Assembly: GCA_009733715.1 (NCBI GenBank)
Contig: WMKJ01000043.1
Coordinates: 1-64,000, forward strand
Reading direction: 5' to 3'
DNA length: 64,000 bases
From: Herpomyces periplanetae
Lineage: Eukaryota > Ascomycota > Laboulbeniomycetes > Herpomycetales > Herpomycetaceae
A program made the position numbers and the translations under genes. Every line of letters starts with the position of its first letter. Within the stretch, counting starts at the first letter, position 1. Below the pieces are notes generated by a model. The model searched no databases, was not told the origin of the DNA, and saw nothing but the letters and a program-made list of their open reading frames with translations. Positions 44,934 through 57,900 of the stretch are shown here, one piece after another.

Positions 44934-45362
44934 CAGTTAGCCTTGGATACGCTGCCTGTCAACTTTCTCGGCCGATCGGAAAGTTTTTCCCCTTCAGTCC
45001 TATCCTGCATACTTATCTCTCAGAAACTTCTGTGTCCTGCTAATACTTACTCGTTCACAAAGTTCCCCGGTCCATGTAAACCTTAACCCAATTATTAAAT
45101 ATAGTATTTAGGCCGCTAAATTACATTAAAACGCCTTAGTTGACTAATTGATTTATCTTTAATTCGTCATTTATATGATGGAAACCAGTACATGAAATGG
45201 TTTGTATTATATCCAGCATGATTGGTTATTGAAAAAAAGAAAGTTTTCTTGCATAATAACACTTTGAAATTGAGAAAACTTATATAGCAGACTGAATATT
45301 CATCTTTACTCCTCTGACATTCAATATTTGCAGAAACCTACCATCATTGATATTTCATTGTC
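44934..45362. promoter_or_regulatory. Bidirectional siderophore promoter with GATA, CCAAT and TATA motifs
   Basis: The 429 bp between the two divergent start codons. TTATCT (AGATAA on the other strand) occurs at 45013-45018 and 45153-45158, the core of sites bound by iron-responsive GATA repressors (Fep1/SreA/Urbs1 type); neither matches the extended ATCWGATAA. ATTGG (inverted CCAAT) lies at 45221-45225. TATATA at 45281-45286 is about 77 bp before the synthetase ATG. AT-rich words near 45096-45110 could serve the other direction. Iron repression is inferred from pathway knowledge. Confidence 0.6.
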
Positions 45363-48300
45363 ATGTCTCAGCTTACTCCATTTCCAAATCTTTGCCTTTT
45401 AGAATCTCCCCTTCCATATACCGAGCACATATCTCTTCAATTACCAACTAAATTATGTCAATCAATCCAGCTACCTCGTATATGTAGAGCTTGGTGTGCT
45501 CTAATATCGGCCTATACGGAATTATCTATTTGTGATTCGAACAGTGCCCGGTTTCTCGTTAACGATACTATTTTTCCGTTAATGAATACTTTAACACCTT
45601 TGACAAATTTATTAAACTCAACTGCTGTCTTCACAATTAATATTCCCAAGTGTATAGAGCAACAGATTCATCGTATTGCTCTTTACCTTGTGATTCCATT
45701 GTATCCTGATTCTCCCATTCTATACGCGTTACCCTCTCGAATTCCTCCACAACATTTGGCTCAAATTGCCCTTCAATTCACTTCATTAATTGAGCCTGCT
45801 AAACCTGCTTTATCCGTCTTGAATCCTTTTCCAACTCTTTTTCCCTCACCTCCAAATTACCTTTTTGATATCATCACTGATTCTGATTTTCCTGCTATTC
45901 ACTTTTTTCCTAACCCATTTTCAATCCAAGCTGAATGTATTACTCTAACCTATTCTGACTTAAATTTGCTAGCAAATCGTTTGGCCAATCAACTTTATTC
46001 CTTGCAACCTTCGAATAAAATAATTCCTGTCATCATTTCACGATCCATTGAACTTTACATATCAATTATAGCAATCTGCAAGGCTGGACTAGCATACTGT
46101 CCTTTATCACCCGATGATCCACCTGCTTATTTATTAGCCTTGTTAAAATTTATTAAACCTTCTCATATTATAGTTGATCATGATAACTCAACTCATTCAT
46201 TCTTAGTCGACTATACTCTAATTGAAACCAATTATCGGCAACTCTCCCAACAAATTCATCTTCCCAGTACACCTCCTCCCCCACCCCAGGAGCAACCAGA
46301 AAAATTAACGGCGTACCTTCTATTCACATCAGGAACTACAAGTGCGCCTAAAGCAGTTTCCGTATCGCATTTTGCTATCCTTCAATGTCTTCAGGCGCAT
46401 TCGACACTCTTGCCTTCGTACTCCCGTATGTTACAAGTAGCACCTGCTACGTTCGATGTAGCCATGTTTGAAATTTTTCATACCTTTTTGCGAGGGGCTA
46501 CGGTTGTCGGGGTTCCAAGTGAAATGGTATATATCAACCTGCCAGAATTAGTTAATAAATTGTCAATTGATGCATTGGAACTTACGCCGACCGCAATAAC
46601 ATCATTTTTACCAGTTCGCTCCCTAGTACCAAATTTGAAGTTACTTTTAACAATTGGGGAGCCAATTACTCCTGCAATTGTTCGTGAATTTGCTCATTCA
46701 ACATCTCAAAGTGGTATTTTGTTTGCTTTCTACGGTCCGACTGAGGCTACCGTTCATGCACTTCTCGTGAAGAAATTCACTACTGATATGCAGGCCAATA
46801 TTATTGGTGATGTGCTACCAACAGTCACCGCAATGGTGGTGCGCCAAAGTCCTTCAAATAATAATTCGAATTCGCTAAACTGTGTACCAGTGGGACAAAT
46901 TGGAGAGTTAGCATTGGCTGGGCCACATTTAGCCTTGGAATATTATGGAAATCCTCAAAATACTGCACAATCCTTTCGTCAAATTGGTAGAGATGAATTG
47001 CGTGTTTACTTGACACAGGATATAGTACGACTGTTGCCAGATGGACAAATTCAGTACTTGACACGACTTACAAATGATCGTGTTAAACGAAACGGTCAAT
47101 TAGTTTATCTTTCCGATGTTGATACAGCCGTGCTTAGCTATCCCGGCCATGTTATATCGTTAGCTGTATCAGTCTATGAACCACCGGTATTGTTGACATT
47201 TTGTACAGCAAAACCTTCATGTCAACCAAGTAAGACGCAGGTACTCGAGTATATGCGGAATCACTTTTCCCCCGTCATGGTTCCATCTGATATTTTCTTT
47301 GTTGATTCGTTTCCACATCTACCCAATGGAAAAATTGATCGACAGGTTATCGTTAAAATTTATCGTACAACAGCTCTATCCGCCGCTGCAGCAGCACAAA
47401 ATATGGCTTTTAACCCTAAACTGCGTAGCGTATTTCCTAAAACCCTGCCTTCTATAATTGACTCGTTAACCGCCATTATGATCGCTGCTCAAGCACAAAA
47501 ACTAGGATACGCAATAACGGTACGGGATATTCTCATACATCCACAGGTAGACGACGTTATGAAGTTGCTTGCAAATGCCAGTATTAATGATTTCAGCCCC
47601 AATGCTCAAGTTAATTTACATCAACATGAATTAACACTTCACCAAAATGGCTTGCCGCAATGGCTAGACTTACCACCCGCATCGGATTACAAGGTACTTC
47701 CATGCACTAAAACACAAATGGCCATGTTATTCGAACTAGATCTAAACCCCTCAGCATACTGTAGTTCAATTCACTTGAAACTACCATCTACTTTATCCGT
47801 TGATCAAGTCCGTACGTCTATCCTAAGATTAGTACGCGTTCATCCGTTGCTGCGATCAGGTGTCATAAAAAATGTAATGGGACACGCATATGCATTAATA
47901 GTTTATAAAGATGTGTCCCAAGATATATTTCAACTCGTTGACCATATTGATAAAACATACCAAATAGGTATAAATCAACTTCATCGGCCAAATTTCACAA
48001 GTCAACTATGCCATTGTGAACTCCTCCTTCGACTTCCACACTGGTTGTGTGACGGATGGTCACAAATGTTATTATTAAAAGATCTAGTACTATTGCTCGA
48101 GGGAACTGATGTAGCAAGAATTAATCGCCCTCCATTTGAGCGGTTACTTGAGTACTACGAGTCCCATCATTTTGAGCAACTTAAATTGGCCTCCACGAAA
48201 TTTTGGCGTAGTTATCTAGCCCAAACTGTAGTACATGAGGCCTTTCCAAATATGACGGGAAAAACTTTAGGTTTAGTAGGCCAGCGGATAGAACGATGGA

Positions 48301-48960
48301 GAAAACTTAGCTTAACGCATTCACAAGTACGTGAAGCATGTGAAGCTTGGGCTATCTCACCTCATATTTTGTTTCATGGAGCACTTGCACTAATGATACA
48401 ATTGTACACCGGTGAGCCTGCATGCATAGCTAGTGTTTTGACGGGTAGAAATATCCCGGTTCGAGATATTGCCGAATTAATAGCTCCATGTATTGCAGTG
48501 GTTCCTGTGCGAACGAATATGATTGAATTGGAAGGGGAAGGATTTATGAAGACTTTGCGTGAATTGCAGGAAAATTTTTCCGGGATTCGCGAACATACTG
48601 CTCTAACATGGTCTGAGATTCACCGACTCGTAGAGCGTTCAACGCTACAGTCACTAGCTGATACCTTGTTTGTATGGCAGGAATTACCTTTGACGGACTT
48701 AGGAGATTTGACTATACTATCAACGCATGATGAAACGGAATTTCCCCTTGTAGTTGAGATCAAAGTAGGCACTGCAAGTGAGCCACTACAAGTGTCTATT
48801 TCATACGTTGGCACGGCATTCTCAGAGGAGCAACTGGATATTCTAGCTGAACAAATTGATCAATTGGTGCAAACTTTCATAAATAATCCTTTATTTAGCG
48901 TTGCGGAACTATTTTATGAATTTCCGCGACATCTAATTTCCATAGTTGATGTGAAGCAAA
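45363..48960 (+). other. NRPS module 1: A1-T1-C1
   Basis: A1 has FTSGTTSAPKAV (core A3), YGPTEAT (A5) and LPNGKIDR (A10), but core A7 reads LTQDIV instead of YRTGDL. T1 reads SIIDSLTAI around S701: the serine is kept while the usual G of GxDS is not, and the carrier's first helix looks shortened. C1 has PHWLCDG (H893, D897, G898). Confidence 0.8.
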
Positions 48961-51900
48961 GATGTCGGCCTCAGGAATTATCTATTGTTGAGGGTATTGA
49001 AAGATGGACAAAGCTTGATCCTCACAGACTTGCTATACACTTTTCTTACGAGCTTGATACAGAGAACGATGTTAAACTAACATACGGACAAATTGGACAG
49101 ATGAGCAATTTTCTTGTAGAGCAATTAATGACTTTAAGAAACGGTAATAAAAGTGAATATCCCCATTCTGTACTGCTATACATGTGCAAAGCACCTGAAT
49201 TGTACATTGCAATTTTGGCAGTTTTAAAAGCGGGATTTGCTTATGTGCCAATTCGCCCTACAGGGACACCATTGTGTATGGTACGACAGATTATTGAAGA
49301 TTCTAAACCATGGGCCTGTCTTCACAATGTTAATTTACCTGATGAATTAACATTCCAAGACTTGCCATGTTTGGACGTGCGTGAAAATATAATGGGAAAA
49401 TCCGAAGGAGATTTGGAGTGGAATAAAAGGCAATTTGCGTATATAATATATACATCAGGTACAACAGGACGTGCCAAAGGTATTGCAATTAGCCATGAAA
49501 ACTTAACGTCGCATATTAATAGCGTAATGTCAGAGTATCCAGACTTTGGGGATGAGTCTCGTGTGCTGCAAGGGTGTGCGCAGAATTTCGATATTGGTTC
49601 ATTTGAAATTCTGTTTGCCTTGTATACAGGAAAAGTGTTGTGCAGTGTGCCATTGAGGGTCCAATTGACGGATATTTCACGAGTGATTGAATATTTCGGT
49701 ATTACATATTTATTTCTAACACCTAGTGTTAGCGAACTAATTCATTTAGGCCGAGTTCCAAGTGTGAAACTTCTTGTTAGTGCGGGAGAACAGATGAGTA
49801 GTCAGGTTCAAAGACGATGGGGCGGAAAAAAACTGGTTAATGCATACGGACCTTCGGAGACGACGAATATTTGCATATTGAAAGCTCCATTTGATTGCGA
49901 TGATTCAGTTTACTGTATAGGCCGGCCATTGATTAATACAGGCGTGGTGATTTGCCGGCCAGGCTCACAAGTTATTTTGCCACGAGGAAGTATCGGAGAG
50001 CTATGCTTATTCGGATGGCAAGTTTCATCGGGATATATTAATGCTGCTGAGAGAACCACGGAGCAATTTATACGCTGGCCTCAACTATGGAAAGATTTGG
50101 TTTTCCGAACAAGGGATTTAGGGCGACTTTTGTGGGATGAGCGATTAACGTGTGAAGGTAGACTTGACGACCAGGTTAAGATAAATGGGCTGCGAATTGA
50201 CTTAACGGGAATAAGTACACTAGCGGGGGAAGTTGATGAGGTTGTTAGTGCGGTGGCGTGTAGATTTGGAAAGGAGATTTGCCTGTTTTGGTGTGGGGAG
50301 CCGAATATGAGTGAACCAATAACAGTGATTGCTAAACCAGATGTACGAGAAACATCTAAACGTATTCAAGAGTATTTAATGGATAGATTACCCGAGTATA
50401 TGATGCCAAATCTGATACTGCCAGTATCGGGTATACCATTAACATCGAGTGGTAAAATTGACACTGAGACACTGCACAAGTTGCTTGAAGGTTATGAGGT
50501 TATAACTGATGATGAAGATGAGAAATGTGGAGATGAGTTGACAAGGTTTGAGGATATGATTAAACGGAGTGTGCGTAAATTTTTACCGGATTGCTCAAGT
50601 GATGAGGAGTTGCGAAGGGACATCTCACTGTTGCGATATGGAATTGATTCTATTAAAGCTATTGAATTATCGCATGATTTATCCCGGTACGGTCTAGTAT
50701 TATCGACAGGAGAAATAATCAGTCGGCCCACCATTCGACATTTAGCAAGAATTTTAAGCCAAAAAAGCACCTCAAGTTTTAATGACGATGAAGATATTCA
50801 ATTGCTTCCATTTGATGAAATAGACAAAGCAATTCGACATGAAATTCCCGGGGTACGGAATTATTGGCCATGTACATATCTTCAAGAATCAATGGTATTG
50901 GACAAACATCTTGATCCAGAACGAGAATTTGTTCATACAATCGTTGTACGGGTGGCCGAAAATATAGACGTGGTTAGTTTAATTGAACGAATTCGCAACA
51001 TACTAGCAAGTCAAAGCATTTTTCATACTATATTTGTGACAACAGATTCTCCGGTTTATCCACTCATTCAGGGTACAATTGAAACACCATTTACAAATGA
51101 TGAATTTATGGAGAATTTTGAATCTGATGAAATGAATTTTGAAAAACTTGAAAAAGATATGGAATTTCGGATACGAACTAAAAGGCTATCGTATAAACGA
51201 CCATTTATTATTGAATGGAATAATATAACCAAGAGAATAATGTTATCCTTTCATCATGCTTTGATTGACGGATACTCGGTGAAATTAATATTTGAATTGA
51301 TAGCTGGAAATTCCAAAATATTATCATTGCCATCACCATCATCACCACAATACATCTCGTTTCTTCAAACTCTCCAAAATCACCATACTCCCATCGCACG
51401 TGACTTTTGGCTGGATTATTGCGCCACATCAGAGTTCTGCTGCGCCACATTACCTCCTCTATCGGCATCGCCCTATACACCGTCACGTGGATTTGACGTC
51501 ACACTTACGTGCGGAATTTCTTTTTCCCAAATTGCCGAGTTTTGTCGAAAATTTGAAGCATCGCCAAAAGATATTTTCACGATGGTTTGGAGTTTGGTTT
51601 TATATTTAATTTGTGATAATGGAATTGATGATGTGAAATCAAATGTTAAGGATATATTATTCGGAGTTACCCTGAGTGGTCGTCATAATTATACTCCAAC
51701 TAATAATCTAATATTTCCTTGCTTAAACACTCTACCATTTCGTATTCGAATTAATGATGAATTAACGGGTGCGCGTTTACTTCGTTCAATTCATGATATT
51801 TATATCAATATCATACCTTATGAACTGACATCTTTACGTTTCATCAATCAAAGTTTACGCAATGCTGGTCGTTCTGAAGTAAACTTCAATTCAATATTAC

Positions 51901-54900
51901 TCTTTCATCCTTTTACTAATATTGAGTATAGCTTTGGTAATATTGAAGCGAATTTAGGGTCCATGAATTTTCCAATTATTTTTGAAATATTCCCCGATTC
52001 TACTCGTGACACTTTGACCATGAAGTTAAATCATTATACTACTCTGTCAAATCATCAAAATCTAATATCACCTGCCGATGCTACTGAATTATTACATTTG
52101 GCCAATTTACTTCTTTTACGTCTTACCTTATCCTGGAATTCTCCAATATACACCATCTTTTCCACCTTGAATACATTAAACCATTCTTCAATTCATTCAA
52201 TTGATCTTCCAATACGTTCTTCTCCTCATTCTAAGCCTTGGCTATTACAACAATTCGATCAGGTCTCTTCGGATTCAATTGCTCTAGAATACTTGTCTAA
52301 TCATCATTCAATCGTTTCCCTTACTTACTCTCAACTGGATAAACTTTCAAACTCTCTAGCTCATTCAATCATCACAAAAAATTGTTCAGCTTGCTCATCC
52401 ATAATAATCCACACTGAAAAGTCACCGGAATTTTACATTTCCATACTTACGGCCCTAAAGATTTCTTTTCCGTTCACTGTTATTCCCGTCAATTGGCCAG
52501 ATATTCGTAAAAAGCTTGCCGTTCAACTCTTATCTCCCCAGTTTATTATATGTTCTAAAAACCTTTCAATTCTCAATTGGGCTCCTCCCGACATTCATAT
52601 CATTTACCCTTCTCTCCATCAAACTCTTGACTCTTTTATTCCCCCCATTAACCCTTCAGTTCCTTCTATAGCTTACCGAATCTTCACATCTGGTTCAACC
52701 GGTACCCCCAAACTTATACAAATTTCCCATGATAATATCCACTCTGCCATAACCAACGCTCAAAATAATTTACCTTGGAAAATCACCTCTCGCATCCTTC
52801 AATTCGCTGCCCCTGCTTTCGATATGTGTTACTTTGATTGTTTCTTCGCTTGGGCTAGTGGTATCACCCTTTGTGCTGCTGCTCCTGAATTACTTCAGGA
52901 TGACTTAACAAATGTCATCTTATCCTTGAAACCCGATATTCTTGATCTCATCCCGTCTGTGGCCGTTCATTTGTCTCCCGATACACTTCCGTCCGTTAAA
53001 TGCCTCATTTGTATAGGTGAACCTTTACGTCGTGAAATAGTCAATAAATGGTCCACTCGATGCTATAACGCTTATGGTCCCGCTGAAGCAACATTCTTAT
53101 GCTCAATTCAACAGATGTCCCCCTCTTTACGCCATCAAATTATCGGATGTCCTTTCACCGGTACAATTTTCTGTGTTACAAAACCTAAATCTACAATTAT
53201 TTTACCCTGTTACGCCGTGGGTGAATTGTGCATCGCAAGCCCTCAACTTGCAACTGGTTATTATGATAATCCAGCTCAGTCCGCTCGCTATTTTTTTCAT
53301 CTCAACTCTCTAGTCTTCTTTCGTACTGGCGATCTTGTTCGTCAACTCTCTTCCAATATTTTTGAATTTATTCGCCGTTGCGACGACCAAGTTAAATTGA
53401 ACGGTTATCGTATCGAACTAGAAGAAGTTAACTCGGTTTTACGCACCTCCACCTTTGTTAACGATGCAGTCAGTTTACTTGTTGGTACACCAGCTAGACT
53501 AGTTACTTTTGTAATCTCAAATGTAACTTTTTCGCCCACTCTAGTTGGACAACTCATCCGTTATGCTCAACTTCGACTACCTCCTTACATGGTTCCCACT
53601 ACAATATTAGATATTCCATGCATACCATGCTTGTCAAGCGGTAAAATTGACCGTGCTGCCTTACACCGAATATTCGATCAACGTCATCATTCTATTCCTG
53701 AACCAATTCAACCTTCACCAACCTCCCATGAATCCAAATTATGTGAAGCGTTATCACTCTTTACCAACGTTGATAAATCTCGTATTTCACCGAATATGTC
53801 TATCTATAATCTGGGAATTGATAGTATCACTGCAGCTCCATTAGCACGTCATCTTCGCAACCTTGGTTACAACATAACTACCCTCAATTTACTTACCCAT
53901 CCTACAATCAACAGTTTAGCCTCCTTTCTCCAATCATCATCCCAATCAACTTCTTCATCTTTCAACTTTTCGGATTTCCGAGACCAATTTTCCGCTCAAA
54001 TTTACGCTGACCTTCCAGATCTACCACCATCTACCATCATTTATCCTTGCACATCAACCCAAGTTGGCCTTCTTACTAGTACCGTTCAGTCTGCAGGTAC
54101 CAATTACATTGCTCACTTCAATTATGAGTTACCATTGCAAACTGATTGCGCTCGTTTGATCACTGCTTGGAATTCCCTGGTCACTTCAATGGAAATTCTT
54201 CGCACTGGATTTTATCATATTGGTCTTCCAAATTCTGAATATGCTATGCTTGTTTATCCATCACTTGATCTTACCCATCACTTATCTTCCAAATTTAATG
54301 ATACTGATACAGACATCCATTTTCATCCGGCAAATTTCCTTGATCATCTTGAACGTCCTCCCTGGCATGTCATCATTCAATCCACTCTGATTCATGTTAA
54401 TATGCATTTATTCATTCACCATGCCCTCTTCGATCAAACTAGCTTGAACATGCTCCTTCACGATCTTCATCATCTGTACAAACGCATCTCGGAATCTTGT
54501 TCACGTCCCAGTTTGTACAACATTCTCAATGACATTCTTGTGAACGCAGACGACTTACTTGATCCCCAGAAATTTTGGAATTCTCGTACTACTTGTCTAA
54601 CATCCTTTCCTTCTCTTTCACCCGCCACTGTTCCTGAATCCACCATTGCTACTACAAGTTACCCTTGTCCCTTAAAATATACGCATTTATCTGCCGCCTG
54701 CAGTAAACTTGGTATTACGCTTCATATTGCTGCTCAAGTTGCTTGGGCTAAAATTTTGTCTGCGTACACTACTCATATTAATGTTGCTTTCTATATTATA
54801 CTATCTGGTCGTTATACGGATAATTTACTTTCAGCTGCCTTTCCGTGTTTCGTCACAATACCATTTGATATCTCTTTAGATAAATCCGATTCATGTTTAC

Positions 54901-57900
54901 TGGCTGATGCTCTTGAATTCAATGTCTCCGTTCGTCGATTACCTTGCGTTAGTTTGGCTGATATTCTACGCTGGCGTGGCCAAACCGGTGTCAATCTCAA
55001 TCAGTCTACCCTTCTCCACCTTAACGTTCCCGCTAGTGATCCTCATAACGTAACTCTACCGTCTGATTGGACTCTAGCTTCTAATCATGTATCAACTGAG
55101 TTTGCCGTGTCTATTCAATTAAGTATCGAATCAGAAGATACTCTGGTGATCACCCTTACCCACACGACACATTTACTTCCTGTTCCTCAAGCTCAACTTT
55201 TGCTCGAGCAATTCTCCCATACTCTTCTTACCCTACTTGCCGTCAACCCCAAAAACTTTGATAATCCGTTTGATATTTCATCCCACTTACTCTTTTCCAT
55301 CACTCCCCCTCAAACCTCAAATATTCCATGTCAATACGGTCTCATTCATCAATTTGTCGAAGCTCGTGCTGCTGAAACACCTCACTTAGTTGCTCTGGAA
55401 TTTGTATATTCAAGCCATTCCATGTCATGGACCTTTTCACAACTTAATACTCACGGTACAATTGTCCAAAATTTTCTACAGTCCCATTCTGCTTTTCCCC
55501 GTGATATTATTGCTGTTTGTTTCGAAAAGGTTCCCGTGGCTTATTTTGCTGTTCTTGGAATTCTCAAAGCTGGTTGTGCCTATGTTGCTCTCGATCCCGC
55601 GGCACCACACTCTCGCAAGGTTCTCATCCTGCGTGATGCTGGTATACGTATCCTTCTCACTACCCGCAACCTCATTTTTAGTATATGTGGTAACTCTGAT
55701 ATTGACGACATTGCTGTTTTTGCCGTTGACGAAATAGATTTCACCATTAATCCCAAGCTAAAGAATAACAACTTAAATATTAATACCGATGATACCATGT
55801 ACTGCCTGTACACATCAGGAACAACCGGTGTGCCAAAGGGTTGTCAAATCAGTCATGCCAATTGCATCCAGGCTATTCTTGCATTTCAACGATTATTTAC
55901 CTCACGCTGGAGTTCCTCAGGTCGCTTTCTTCAGTTTGCTGCATTTCATTTCGATGTATCCGTTATGGAAATGTTTTACACTTGGTCCGTTGGAATGTGT
56001 GTGGTAGCAGCTGCTCGGGAAGAGATTTTGGACGATTTACCTGAATTCTTAAATCGATCACGTATTTCTCATGTTGATCTGACACCCAGTTTAGCCCATT
56101 TAATTCAACCAGATTCCCTCCCGCTGTTACGTCAAGGTATATTAATTTCAGGTGGAGAAATGCTCAAATCAGATATTCTTCAAGCATGGGCTCATTCTGG
56201 AGCACTTTACAATGCATATGGTCCGACTGAGACTACTATCGGGGTTACTATGCTCCCCAACGTTCCCATCAATGCTAAACCCACCAATATTGGTCGCCAA
56301 TTTGATAATGTCGGTACCCTCATACTACAATCAGATTCAACTTCTCCCGTGCTTCGGGGTGCCGTTGGTGAACTTTGTATCTATGGTCCACTAGTAGGTA
56401 AAGGATATATTAACCGTCCGGATCTTAATTTCAAAAAATTCATTGATATTAATCCTGATTTTGGCCCTATTTACCGCACCGGTGACTTGGTTCGAATCTA
56501 TCATGATAATACATTTGAGTTTATTGGTCGTCAAGATCAGCAAATAAAACTACACGGTCAGCGTCTTGAACTTTCCGAAGTCGAGCATGTCATTCATGAC
56601 AGTACGAGTGCAATCTCTCATGTTGCATGTCTATTGCTTGATTCTGCCATTAATCCAAAGCCTACTATCGTTGCCTTTTTCGTTCCCAAACATCACTCCC
56701 AACCAACTGATCAGCCTATGTCACTTTGCACTGATACTCTAAGCCTTTCCATCATCGATACAATGTTAGCCGCTTCCAAATACCGCCTCCCACCTTATAT
56801 GATTCCAAGTTTATTTGTTCCTGTTACACATTTTCCGTTAACATTGAATAATAAACTTAATGATAAGAGCCTCTCCTCATTCTATGCTGCACTATCAATC
56901 GATCAATTAACACTCTTGCGTACCCGTCGTTCGTCCTTCATTGATAAAGTTATCCCCAGTGCTAATTTCACTGCTTGTGAAGTTACTGTTATTAACGTCT
57001 TAAACACAATTCTTGCTGAACGAAAACTTTCATCAGTTCGTAACCTTTCACCCGACACAAATATCTTTTCACTTGGATTTGACTCAATTTCTGTTATTGA
57101 ACTTTGCAAACGACTCAAGACAAACGACATACAAAATGTGTCCGTTGCCAATATCATGAAATATCCCACCATTCGTGAAATTGCAAACCTTCATGCAGAA
57201 ATTCCTCAAACTATTGTTCGCACTCAAGCTGATATATCTTGTAATGAGTATATACAATACGCCATTACATGTTTAAATGTTAGTCCGTGCGAAATTGAAT
57301 ATGTTACACCGTGTACTCCGCTGCAAGAAGGCATGCTGTACGATTTACTTAGAGGATCTTCTGGCAGTAAATACTTTAGTAAATTTACTTACCGTTTGAA
57401 TCGCAACGTTGATATATTTAAAATTAAGCAAGCCTGGACTCAAATTTATCAAGCTCTTCCTATTTTGCGCACTCGTTTTATAATTAAACCTACAGCTGGC
57501 ATCTTGCAAGCAGCTCTTCGTCGCTCTGAACTTCCTGACTGGCGTGAAGTTAATTGTGCAACTGACCATGCCATTAGAACTGCTATGACCCAAGAGTGGA
57601 ATAATGTCTACAACTCGTTTTGTTGTAACCTGAAACCAACATGCAGCGTCATTGTGGGCATTTCTTCTAATAACTCATTTATTTGCTTCGCCATGTTTCA
57701 CGGTATTTACGATGCTGATAGCATGGATTTATTGGCTGAAAAACTCTGGCAAATTTACCATGGCAATTCCAATATCCAATTCGGACTACCTTTTCATCGT
57801 GCTCTGCTTTGTAGACGAACAAAATGTTTACAAGAACAGCGTGATTATTGGCAATCTATTCTAACTGGGTTTGACTTCCCTGCAATTTCTGCCTTGAATA

